NCBI RefSeq assembly: GCF_018130765.1
Contig: NZ_JAFCJZ010000012.1
Location: 124,001 to 188,000 of the forward strand
Direction: 5' to 3'
Length of the DNA stretch: 64,000 nucleotides
Source: Bradyrhizobium iriomotense
GTDB lineage: Bacteria; Pseudomonadota; Alphaproteobacteria; Rhizobiales; Xanthobacteraceae
Shown here: positions 20,458 through 29,079 of the stretch, in pieces
Layout of the letters: the number at the start of each line of letters is the position of its first letter
How positions within the stretch are numbered: position 1 is the stretch's first letter
Program-made: the position numbers and the translations under genes
Notes under the pieces: generated by a model
The model's database searches: none
Seen by the model: only the letters and a program-made list of their open reading frames with translations
Told to the model about the DNA's origin: nothing

Positions 20458-21921
20458 ATGCCAGCTGATGTCTCGCGGCGCGAATTTACAAGGTTTGCGG
20501 GTCTCGCCGCGCTTGGCGCCGCGACAGGCGCCAGGGCCGCGGAGAATGAAACGCCGGCATCGATCGACCGCCGCGCGCCCTTCCCGAAGGATTTTCTCTG
20601 GGGCACGGCGACCTCGTCCTACCAGATCGAAGGCGCCGTCAACGAGGACGGCCGCGGCAAGTCGATCTGGGACATTTTCAGCCATACGCCCGGCAAGATC
20701 GAGGATGGCTCGACCGGCGACCGCGCCAATGAGCACTATCACCGCTACAAGGAGGACGTCGCGCTGATTAGGGCGCTCGGCGTCAAGGCCTATCGCTTCT
20801 CCATTGCCTGGCCACGCGTGTTCCCGGAAGGATCGGGCCAGCCCAATCCGAAAGGGCTCGACTTCTACAACCGTCTCGTTGACGAGCTGCTCGCGAGCGG
20901 CATCGAGCCCTACGCCACGCTCTATCACTGGGACCTGCCGCAGGCGCTGCAGGACCGCGTCGGCGGCTGGCAGTCGAGCGACACGTCTAAGGCGTTTGCC
21001 GACTACGCCGCTTATGTTGCCGCGCGCCTGACCGATCGCGTCAAGACCGTCTTCACCGTGAACGAGGTCGGGCGCTTCGTGAATTTCGGCTATGGTTGGG
21101 GCATCGACGCGCCCGGCCTCAAGCTGCCGGCCGCGCAGCTCAACCAGGCGCGTCATCACGTTGCGCTGGGACACGGGCTCGCCGTGCAGGCGATCCGCGC
21201 CTCGGGGCGTGCCGGCACGAGAGTTGGTGCCGCCGAGAACATCGCCGCTTGCGTTCCGGCGATCGCGACGCCGGACAACATCCGCGCCGCCGAGATTGCG
21301 ACGCGTGAGCTCAACGCCGGCTTCCTCGGCGTGGTGCTGGAGGGCAAGTACACCGACGGCTTCCTCGCCTATGCCGGCGCGAACGCTCCGAAATTCACCG
21401 CGGAGGAGTTGAAGATCATCAGCACGCCGAACGATTTCGTCGGCCTCAACATCTACGCGCCGCAGTTCTACGTCACCGCCTCCGACCGCGCGCCGGGCTT
21501 CCACGTGCTGCCGTTCCCGACCTCGTTCCCGCACATGAATTCGGAATGGCTGCGGGTCGGCCCCGAGGTGATCTATTGGGCGCCGCGCCTCGCCGCAAAA
21601 ATCTGGAACATCGAGACGATCTACATCAGCGAGAACGGCACCTCGTCCGAGGACAGGATCGCCGCCGACGGCCAGGTCTACGACCTCGACCGCATCATGT
21701 TCCTGCGCAACTATTTGACCCAGATGCAGCGCGCGATCAGCGAGGGCGTGCCGATCCGCGGCTATTTCCTCTGGAGCCTGATGGATAATTTCGAATGGAT
21801 CTTCGGCTACGGGAAACGGTTCGGGCTCTATCGGGTCGACTTCGAGACACAGGCGAGGGTGCCGAAACTGAGCGCGGCGTTCTACCGCGACGTAGTGGCG
21901 CGGAATGCGATCGGGGTGTGA
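20458..21921 (+). CDS. glycoside hydrolase family 1 beta-glucosidase, Tat-exported
   Basis: A 487-residue protein. The N-terminus SRREFTRFAGLAALGAATGARA is a twin-arginine signal, unusual because most GH1 enzymes are cytoplasmic. The catalytic domain begins DFLWGTATSSYQIEGA. The acid/base motif is TVNEV instead of the usual TxNEP, keeping the Glu; the nucleophile motif is YISENG. SLMDNFEW, the sugar-binding Trp region, is complete. Two bases separate it from the GH16 gene, so the pair should work together in the periplasm on a beta-glucan and its oligosaccharides. Confidence 0.9.
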   Translation: MPADVSRREFTRFAGLAALGAATGARAAENETPASIDRRAPFPKDFLWGTATSSYQIEGAVNEDGRGKSIWDIFSHTPGKIEDGSTGDRANEHYHRYKEDVALIRALGVKAYRFSIAWPRVFPEGSGQPNPKGLDFYNRLVDELLASGIEPYATLYHWDLPQALQDRVGGWQSSDTSKAFADYAAYVAARLTDRVKTVFTVNEVGRFVNFGYGWGIDAPGLKLPAAQLNQARHHVALGHGLAVQAIRASGRAGTRVGAAENIAACVPAIATPDNIRAAEIATRELNAGFLGVVLEGKYTDGFLAYAGANAPKFTAEELKIISTPNDFVGLNIYAPQFYVTASDRAPGFHVLPFPTSFPHMNSEWLRVGPEVIYWAPRLAAKIWNIETIYISENGTSSEDRIAADGQVYDLDRIMFLRNYLTQMQRAISEGVPIRGYFLWSLMDNFEWIFGYGKRFGLYRVDFETQARVPKLSAAFYRDVVARNAIGV

Positions 21922-21948
21922 AGACGCATCAGCCAAGCGAAATTCTAG

Positions 21949-23960
21949 TCATTCGATTGCGCATCTGAAGTAACCGCCACCCTCGTTCGCTCGGCTCTTC
22001 TCGATGCATGCCATGCCCGGAATATCTTGGCCGTGCCGGTCGATCGGGCAGGCGCGGCCGTCGCGCTTGGCCCAGGCGATGCCGCGAAGTGTTGGCCGGA
22101 AGCTGACCTGTTCGTCATAGATCGGCTGGATCGTGACTGTGCCGGCGGTGTCCATCAGGCCCCATTTGCCGTCTTTGAGGAACGGTAGCAGCCCGGCCTC
22201 CAGATCGATCCCGAGCCGGTCGACGTCGGCGTCGATCCACGTCTCTCCCCTGCGCGAGAGGATGGTGCGGTGCCCATCGTTCTGCGACAGAATCCCGTGA
22301 GTGATCTCGCACATTGCGGTTCGCCGCAGGACGACGATCCATGATTGGTCATTCAGGCTGATGATGCCGGATGCGCCATCCGTGGTGACCAACGCTGCTT
22401 CGGGGTCGATCAGCCGTGCAGCGTCGAATTTCGGTTCGACTAGCCAGCTTCCATCCGCCTTCAGGAGACCGCGCTTGGCGTTCACCGTTGCGACAATGAT
22501 GGGATTGCCTCGCGACAGATCGTCGAATTTCGGCTCGAGCAGCCAATGACCGTCAGGTCCGATGCGTCCCCACTTGCCGTTGCGTTTCGCGTTCCAGACA
22601 CCGTTGGTCACTGGGACCAGTGCATCGAAGTCGGGCGGGGTGATCTCCTTGGCGTCGCCGTCCATGAGCCCAAACTTGTCGCTGGCCTTCACGACATAGG
22701 GTGCGGGCGATGCGCAGCCGGCACCGACTATCTGGCCGTTGCGGGGTGGCTGCAATGGAGTGCCGTCGCTTCTGAAATAGCGCCATTGGCCATCCTGGAA
22801 GACGGCGAGATGGCCATCGGGGCAGCGTTGGACGGGGTTATCGAACTCGGCTTCCAGCAGGACACGGCCGTCTAAATCGAGCAGGCCCCATTTCTCGCGA
22901 CGCTCGAAATGCCATCCGAACGGCAGTCCGCCTTCGGGGGAAATAGCTCTCCGGATTGCACCAGCCTCCATTTGGAATATCCAGGCGCCGGTGCGGTCGA
23001 TCGCGCCCACGCTCCTGGCTTGCCGCGCCGCCGTGTGGGCGGAGCCTGGCGCGAAGGCCCATGCTTCATCGAAAACGGGCGGGATAACGACTTGACCGTC
23101 GCGATCGATGAAGCCGGTCTTCCCGTTCTCCTGATGCGGGCGAGCCCGTCGCCGAGCGCATTCATCTGGTCGAATTGCGGCTTGACGAGCCAGCTTCCAT
23201 CGCCGCGCTGAAGCCCCCATAGGATCTCTGCGGGACCTTGGCGGGGAAACACCCTGGAGGCGATGCGGACGGACCGCTCGCCGGGATCGAAGATGCGTGT
23301 GCCGGGTGGCTCGATCCATTGACTGTTGCGATCGATGGTTCCGGTGCTTTCGGGAGCGCCAACGACCCAGCTGCTGTCGCTCTGCGGAGCGTCGCTCTCA
23401 TCGGGGAATTGCGCGACGTCGATCGCTTCTCCCAGCGGCCGCTTGTCCGCGACGCGGAAGCGATCGGGCGCAATGGCTTGAATAAAGCCGTACCGCGGTT
23501 CGATCATCAGCTTGCCGTCACGATCGATCAGGCCGGACTTGCCGTCGATATCGACCTGCGCGAAGCCGAACCTGTAGTCGCCGACGATGCGATAGCGCGG
23601 CGACACGATCTCGCGCCCGGTCTCATCGACGAAGCCATAAAGGCCGCCGCTGCGCACGGCGACGCGCCCACTTGAGAACGTGCCGACCCAGTCGTATCGC
23701 GGCGGCACGGCGACGCTCCCGTCGCGCCGTACCGCGCCGCAGAGACCGCCGGGGAAGGTGCACATTGCCAACGGAAAGACGATTGGTCTGGTTGGCCCCG
23801 GGCGGTCGGACAGCGGCCGGCCATCACCTGCGATAGTGGCTTCGAGAATCGCTTTACCGGCAGGGGTGAGCTCAGATGTCGTGCTCCGTGCAGCGGCGCT
23901 ATGGGCGAGCGCAAGGACGAGCGACGACACGACTTTCAGCCAACTGCTTGCACGCACCAT
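21949..23960 (-). pseudogene. WG-repeat protein, frameshifted into two frames
   Basis: On the minus strand a signal peptide (MVRASSWLKVVSSLVLALAHS from 23960) leads into WG repeats such as GLYGFVDETGREIVSPRY and KSGLIDRDGKLMIEPRY. The repeats switch frame at about 23128-23134: upstream reads ...DGLARI, downstream continues ENGKTGFIDRDGQVVIPPVF in the other frame, then more repeats (KWGLLDLDGRVLLEAEF, KWGLMDTAGTVTIQPIY) to 21949. One missing base explains it. Together the frames give about 670 residues with a C-terminal RACPIDRHGQ tail. It is a pseudogene, a sequencing error or a programmed slip; I cannot tell which. Confidence 0.75.
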
Positions 23961-24168
23961 CGTCCCGGTATTCCGATTTCGCTCGAATACCGATCGTCTG
24001 CGGCGAGAGCGTGTTCTGGTCGAAATCCTCAACTACAGCGGTTGTATGGATGAGTCAAAGCGAGGCGCTATCGGCGGACGATGGCAGCTTTGATGAGCTG
24101 AGCTCGCAAATGATGGCAGCGATCGTCACGGCTGCCAGCATCGTCAACAGTCCGCCGGTCGCCGGATC

Positions 24169-24726
24169 CTACGGATCCAGCTCCGTATCCCAGTACAGGT
24201 AGTCCAGCCAGCTGTCGTGCAGATAGTTCGGCGGGAACAGGCGGCCGTTGCGGTGGAGCTGGTGCACGGTCGGGGCGAACGCGCTCTGGCGCGGAAACAT
24301 TTTTGCCTGCGCCGGGGTGAGGTTGCCCTTGCGGAGGTTACACGGCGAGCATGCCGCGACCACGTTCTCCCAGGTGGTCTGACCGCCTTTGCTGCGAGGG
24401 ATGATGTGATCGAAGGTGAGGTCTTCGGGCGAGCCGCAATATTGGCAGGCAAAACGATCGCGCAGGAAGACGTTGAACCGGGTGAAGGCGGGATGGGTGG
24501 TCGGCTTCACGAAGGATTTGAGCGAAACCACGCTCGGTAATTGCATCTCTAACGTCGGACTTCGAACTGCCTGGTCGTAATGGGCGACGATGTTGACGCG
24601 ATCGAGGAACACCGCCTTGATCGCGTCCTGCCACGACCACAGAGACAGTGGGTAGTAACTCAGCGGCCGGAAGTCCGCATTCAGCACCAACACCGGCCAA
24701 CTGCCTTGCGAGACATGTGCGTTCAA
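24169..24726 (-). CDS. HNH endonuclease domain protein
   Basis: A 185-residue protein with the alphaproteobacterial HNH arrangement: VLNADFRPLSYYPLSLWSWQDA at the N-terminus, then CQYCG, TFDHIIPRSKGG (the first His pair), WENVVAACSPCN (Asn and second zinc pair). The four cysteines bind a structural zinc and the His/Asn residues the catalytic metal. Conserved across Rhizobiales as a stand-alone gene, not as part of a mobile element; probable role in DNA processing, not defined. Upstream (24727-24929) there is no gene; a seven-base inverted repeat GCATGTA/TACATGC lies at 24763-24785. Confidence 0.88.
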   Translation of the reverse strand: MNAHVSQGSWPVLVLNADFRPLSYYPLSLWSWQDAIKAVFLDRVNIVAHYDQAVRSPTLEMQLPSVVSLKSFVKPTTHPAFTRFNVFLRDRFACQYCGSPEDLTFDHIIPRSKGGQTTWENVVAACSPCNLRKGNLTPAQAKMFPRQSAFAPTVHQLHRNGRLFPPNYLHDSWLDYLYWDTELDP

Positions 24727-24929
24727 GTAACGCTCCCGGCCTCCAATATACGCTGCGAAGCAGCATGTACTGACATACTACATGCAGCGTGACGGGATTG
24801 TGAAGCCCGTTGAGCGACTTATTCAGCCGCAGCCAATGCGGCGGCGGGGTGGCGAAGCGCCCAAAAACGCCGTGATTCGGGGAGGGGCGGGCAAGGCCGG
24901 CCCGGAACCGCCGGGCGATCGCCAATGCC

Positions 24930-25907
24930 TCATTCCAGTACCCGCTCCAGCTTCTGCAGGCACCGCGTCGCGCGCACCACGGCCGGCATGCCCTCGTCCG
25001 GAAAGCTCGTCTTCCAGTTGGTCACGCCGACCTCGCCGACATAGATGTCGCCCTTCGAATCCAGCGCGATGCCGTGCGGCGCCAGGAATTTACCGCTGGC
25101 AACGCCTGGCCCTGCCTCGCCGCCGAGCCGTGCGAGGCGTTTGCCCTGCGCATCGACGATCGACAGCCGCGGGCCGAGATTGGGCACGTTGCGGTTGATG
25201 TCGAGGCCGGGACCGAGCTCGCCGATCACGAAGGTCGGGCGCTTGGCCCCGCCGCAGCAGCACAGCGCGCAGGGCCGGTGCAAATTGTTCCACTGCGTCT
25301 CGTACTTGCCCTCGCCGTCGAACACCTGCACGCGATGGTTCTCGCGGTCGGCGACATAGACCCAGCCGTCGGCATCGGTCGCGATATTATGCACGATGTT
25401 GAACTGGCCGGGATCGGTGCCCGGCTCGCCCCAGCTTTTGATCAGCTTGCCGTCGGGCGTGAACTTGTGCACGCGCGCATTGCCATAGCCGTCGGAAACG
25501 TAGATCTCGCCCTTCGGCGACAGTGCGGTGTGGGTGCAGCGGTGGAATGGCTCGCCGCTCATGAACGGCGCCGGCTTTGCGGGGATGCCGATCGTCAGCA
25601 GCACCTTGCCGTCGGTGGTGCATTTGCGCACCGTATGGTCGCCGTCGTCGGTGCAATAGAGATTGTCGTCGGCATCGATGTGCAGGCCGTGTGCGCGGGA
25701 GAACAGGCCTTCGCCAAAACTGCGGAGGAAGTTGCCCTCGCGGTCCAGCACCACCATCGGGTGGGCGCCGCGGTTGAAGACGTAGATTCGGTCTTTGCTG
25801 TCGACCGCGACGGAGGCGACGTCAGTCAGCTGCCAGCCGTCAGGCAGCTTCGCGAAATTTTCGACGACGCGGTAGCGGTGCTCGCCGCTGCCGAGAATGG
25901 CTGGCAT
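24930..25907 (-). CDS. NHL-repeat beta-propeller protein (peptidyl-hydroxyglycine amidating lyase-like)
   Basis: A 325-residue protein made of NHL repeats: DSKDRIYVFNRGAHPMVVLDREG, DADDNLYCTDDGDHTVRKC, SPKGEIYVSDGYGNARVHKF, DADGWVYVADRENHRVQVF and DSKGDIYVGEV. These form a six-bladed propeller similar to the lyase domain of peptide-amidating enzymes, a common automatic label for these bacterial proteins. No signal peptide. AAGGAAG precedes ATG 25907. The actual substrate is unknown. It is the last gene of the leftward cluster that starts at 32816, though a palindromic repeat separates it from the monooxygenase. Confidence 0.82.
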   Translation of the reverse strand: MPAILGSGEHRYRVVENFAKLPDGWQLTDVASVAVDSKDRIYVFNRGAHPMVVLDREGNFLRSFGEGLFSRAHGLHIDADDNLYCTDDGDHTVRKCTTDGKVLLTIGIPAKPAPFMSGEPFHRCTHTALSPKGEIYVSDGYGNARVHKFTPDGKLIKSWGEPGTDPGQFNIVHNIATDADGWVYVADRENHRVQVFDGEGKYETQWNNLHRPCALCCCGGAKRPTFVIGELGPGLDINRNVPNLGPRLSIVDAQGKRLARLGGEAGPGVASGKFLAPHGIALDSKGDIYVGEVGVTNWKTSFPDEGMPAVVRATRCLQKLERVLE

Positions 25908-25922
25908 GGGTGCTTCCTTTCT

Positions 25923-26044
25923 GTCATTCCGGGGCACGCGAAGCGTGAACCCGGAATCCATTGCGCGGCATATTTCGAGGATGGATAGATTCTCAGATGC
26001 GCAATTGCGCATCATAGCTCGCGCTGCGCGCGCCCCGGAATGAC
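25923..26044. repeat. intergenic palindromic repeat, family A
   Basis: GTCATTCCGGGGC at the left end and GCCCCGGAATGAC at the right are perfect 13-base inverted repeats bounding a 122-base element, with an inner CCGGAATCC. The same ends occur at 57952-58054 and 63227-63332. Confidence 0.85.
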
Positions 26045-26052
26045 GGCTGTGT

Positions 26053-27816
26053 CTACGTCCGCCCCAAAATCCCTTCCTCGATCGCCTTGATCTGCAGCGC
26101 GAGGTATTTCGAGTTGATGCGGCATTGCGCGAGGCTGCCGGCGATGAACCAGAGGCCGGGCTGCTTCGTGCGTGCGTACATGTTGCGCAGCTCGAAGCCG
26201 TCGCCAAAACCCCAGATCGGGCCGACGCGGTCGGCGATGGCGTCGCCGAACAGCTTTCGCACCAGATATTCCTGCGGCTTGTAGCCGGTCGAGAGCACGA
26301 TCAGGTCGGCCGCGATGTCCGTGCCGTCCTTCATCCGTGCGCCTGCGGCCGTGAAGCTCTCGATGTCGGAGAACTGCCTAAGGCTGATCTTGCCTTCGAC
26401 GATCAGGTTGGAGCAGCCGACGTTGAAATAATAGCCGCCGCCGCGGGTGAGATATTTGAACTGCCAGCCGGTGCCGGCCTCGCCGAAATCGAGCTTGAAG
26501 CCGACGCCGGAAAGGCCCTCGAGCAGCTCCCTGTCGAGCTGCTTCGACTGCTCGGTCAGCATCACATGCGTCTTCCTGGCGAGCGGCGTCGGCATCGAGA
26601 CCGCGATCAGATCGTTGTCCTCGAGCGTGCCCTCGTTGTAGGTGGCGTAGGCGAGCTGTGCCGACGGCTCGATATTGGTGACCAGCGTCGGCGAGCGCTG
26701 TACCAGGGTCACCTCGGCGCCGCTGGAATGAAGGTCCTGCGCGATGTCGTGACCGCTGTTGCCGGTGCCGATGACGATGGCGCGCTTGCCTGTCCAGTTC
26801 TCGCCGTCCTCGTAGCGGCTGGAATGCACCAGCGTCCCCTTGAAATTGTCGAGGGTCGGAATGTCTGGAATATTGGCAATGCCGCTGACGCCGGTCCCCA
26901 TCACCACATGGCGCGGATGCATGGTGCGCTTGCTGCCGTCGACCCGGCGCAGCGTGACGGTCCAGTGGCCCTTGGCCTCGTCATAGGCGCCGCCCTCGAA
27001 CTCGGTGCCGGTCCAGAAATTCAGCTCCATGGCATCGACATAGGCTTCGAACCAGTTGGCGAGCTTGTCCTTGGGGATATAGACCGGCCAGCTCGGCGGA
27101 AACGGCATATAGGGCATGTGATTGACCTGCACCTGGTTGTGCAGGGTGAGCGCGTGATAGCGCTTGCGCCAATTGTCGCCGATCCGCATCCCGCGATCGA
27201 CGATCAGGGTGTCGACCTTCAGCTGCTTCAGCCGTGCCGCGATCGCGAGCCCGGCCTGGCCGCCGCCGACCACCAGCACGGCCGGGTCGCGATCGGAATA
27301 GTCGCGCGAGGCGTTGCGCAGGTCGAGCCAGTTGGGCCCGCGGAAATCGCGCGAATAGGCCTGGCCGCGCGGTCGCGAGGTGCCGAGTTGCTCCTCGAAG
27401 CCCTTGAGCTCGTCGAGCGCGGTGAGCAGCGTCCATGCCTTCAGACGGTCGCCGTCGGCGGCATCAGGGATGAGCCGCACGATGCCGCTGCCGCGGCCGA
27501 TCGCGGTCTCGAAACTGAAGATGGCTTCGATGTTGTTCGTGCCGGCGCGCGTCACCCAGCGCGACGGCGCGCGGTTCGGAGCCAGCTTGAAATTGGTTGG
27601 CGCGGTCTTTGGTGCAAGCGCTGTCAGCGCCCGAACGACTGCATCGTGGCCGGCGATCGTTTGCAGGTTCCAGCTCAGTGCCAGCACATCGCGCCAGAAA
27701 CATTCGGCGACGAATAGGCGGGCGAGTGCTTCGCGATCGGGTTTGCCCAGCGTCCGCTCGAAATCGTCGAGCCAGGCTTGTGCGGCGACGGAAATATCCT
27801 TCGTCCTGTCCAGCAT
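26053..27816 (-). CDS. flavin-containing monooxygenase with N-terminal NTF2-like domain
   Basis: A 587-residue enzyme. Residues 1-135 look like an NTF2/SnoaL-type fold and the rest is an NAD(P)H- and FAD-dependent monooxygenase. FAD is bound at VVGGGQAGLAIA (182-193), NADPH at VIGTGNSGHDIA (about 355-366), and the FMO-type motif is FKGTLVHSSRY. C-terminal ATG-like motif is LIVLSTGYKP. Best matches by eye are YUCCA-like and Baeyer-Villiger-like FMOs. The gene is read leftwards behind the DUF2855 gene (77-base gap containing the imperfect palindrome ACTGGATCAGT at 27867-27877). Substrate unknown. Confidence 0.88.
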   Translation of the reverse strand: MLDRTKDISVAAQAWLDDFERTLGKPDREALARLFVAECFWRDVLALSWNLQTIAGHDAVVRALTALAPKTAPTNFKLAPNRAPSRWVTRAGTNNIEAIFSFETAIGRGSGIVRLIPDAADGDRLKAWTLLTALDELKGFEEQLGTSRPRGQAYSRDFRGPNWLDLRNASRDYSDRDPAVLVVGGGQAGLAIAARLKQLKVDTLIVDRGMRIGDNWRKRYHALTLHNQVQVNHMPYMPFPPSWPVYIPKDKLANWFEAYVDAMELNFWTGTEFEGGAYDEAKGHWTVTLRRVDGSKRTMHPRHVVMGTGVSGIANIPDIPTLDNFKGTLVHSSRYEDGENWTGKRAIVIGTGNSGHDIAQDLHSSGAEVTLVQRSPTLVTNIEPSAQLAYATYNEGTLEDNDLIAVSMPTPLARKTHVMLTEQSKQLDRELLEGLSGVGFKLDFGEAGTGWQFKYLTRGGGYYFNVGCSNLIVEGKISLRQFSDIESFTAAGARMKDGTDIAADLIVLSTGYKPQEYLVRKLFGDAIADRVGPIWGFGDGFELRNMYARTKQPGLWFIAGSLAQCRINSKYLALQIKAIEEGILGRT

Positions 27817-27893
27817 TGGCGACCTCGTGGCCGTCTTCGCGGCGTTTCCTCTGAGGTTGACGCTATACTGGATCAGTCCATGTCAAAAGCGCT

Positions 27894-28979
27894 TTACCCG
27901 AGCAGCGACAGCATATGGCCCTGCTCAGGCGGAATGCGGCCCTGCAGCGCGTCGAGATAGACCTGCCGCACCGCTTCGGGTCCCCGGCTCTCGATCACGG
28001 TCAGGCATCGCTCCAACATCGGCGCAAAGCCGGCCCAAGCCGCACCAAGGCGCTGCTCGATGCCGCCCGGGCCCCACTCCTTGGCGCGCTTGCGGATGTG
28101 ATCGGGCGCAAAGAACCAGCGCGGCTTTGCGCCGGGCAGTGCGCCTTCGTCGGGCTCGGTGGCACGATGCGTCAATCCGACGCGTACCGAGCATTTCATC
28201 TGGTCGCCGAAATGCCGGTGCAGCGTGGTGCGCAGCTCGCTGTTGCCGGCCATGTCGACGAAGGCGACCGGCGCGTCCGATGGCAACGACGTCACGCGGT
28301 CATAGGTGACGACCTCATCATAGCAGCCGAGCGAGGTGACAAAGCCGGTATTGCCCGATGAGGTCAGGCCGATCACCTTGCGGCCGCGCGTGTGAAGCAG
28401 ATGTGCAAGGCCGAACGCGGTTTTGCTCGATGCGCTCGACAGCAGCACGGCGCGCGCGCCGAAATCGTCGTTCTCGGCGAGGAAGTCGTCGACCAGGAAC
28501 GACAACATGAACAGCGGCCGCAGCAGCGCCTGGTAATCGCCCTGCCGCCCGGTATAAGCGGGATCGCCGCCGACGCGCGCATAGGCATTGTAGACCGGTG
28601 CCACGCCCTGCCGGTGCGCGGCGCCGTCGCGCAGGCCGCGCTTGCTGACGTCGGTCGCCTCGATCACGAGATGCGTCGCCATCGGGAAATAGCCGAACAG
28701 GCGCTCGCCGACCGGGACATTCGGATGTTTCGAGGCGATCACCTCGCCAAAGCCCCACACCGGAATGTTGCCGAATCCCTCAGGTGCGGGAAAGATCTGC
28801 CAGTATTTCAGCTCGTCGCCCATCACGGCATAGGTGATGTTGTTCGCGGTGAATGCGAAGCGCTCGACTCTGACGAGGAGTGCATCCTGCGGCAGCGCGT
28901 CGATCGCGGGAAGCCCGGTTGCGATCGTCTTGCAGGCTTCGAGATTGTCCCGTGCAACGATGAAGTCGGAGGCTGTCAT
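27894..28979 (-). CDS. DUF2855 family protein
   Basis: A 361-residue protein that looks like a degenerate medium-chain dehydrogenase/reductase: a GroES-like first part (DALLVRVERFAFTANNITYAVMGD) and a Rossmann-like second part (AVLLSSASSKTAFGLAHLL, GLTSSGNTGFV). The family name DUF2855 is what I recall for this pattern. Its members often occur near acyl-CoA metabolism genes but have no proven reaction. Start is uncertain: ATG 28979 (MTASDFIV) fits best, ATG 29024 adds 15 residues. Its gene follows the acyl-CoA synthetase. Confidence 0.78.
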   Translation of the reverse strand: MTASDFIVARDNLEACKTIATGLPAIDALPQDALLVRVERFAFTANNITYAVMGDELKYWQIFPAPEGFGNIPVWGFGEVIASKHPNVPVGERLFGYFPMATHLVIEATDVSKRGLRDGAAHRQGVAPVYNAYARVGGDPAYTGRQGDYQALLRPLFMLSFLVDDFLAENDDFGARAVLLSSASSKTAFGLAHLLHTRGRKVIGLTSSGNTGFVTSLGCYDEVVTYDRVTSLPSDAPVAFVDMAGNSELRTTLHRHFGDQMKCSVRVGLTHRATEPDEGALPGAKPRWFFAPDHIRKRAKEWGPGGIEQRLGAAWAGFAPMLERCLTVIESRGPEAVRQVYLDALQGRIPPEQGHMLSLLG

Positions 28980-29079
28980 GATGTCGATCCCGGCTCTGAT
29001 GCGCACCGGCATCTCATCGACCATGCGCGCGCCGTTTGCAACCTCAACATAGTTTTAAACGCTGTTCGTTCGCGTCCTG

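Noticed and set aside
27867..27877. ACTGGATCAGT as operator for the FMO gene
   Set aside because: Only four-base arms; too short to be distinguished from chance, though it lies in the right place.
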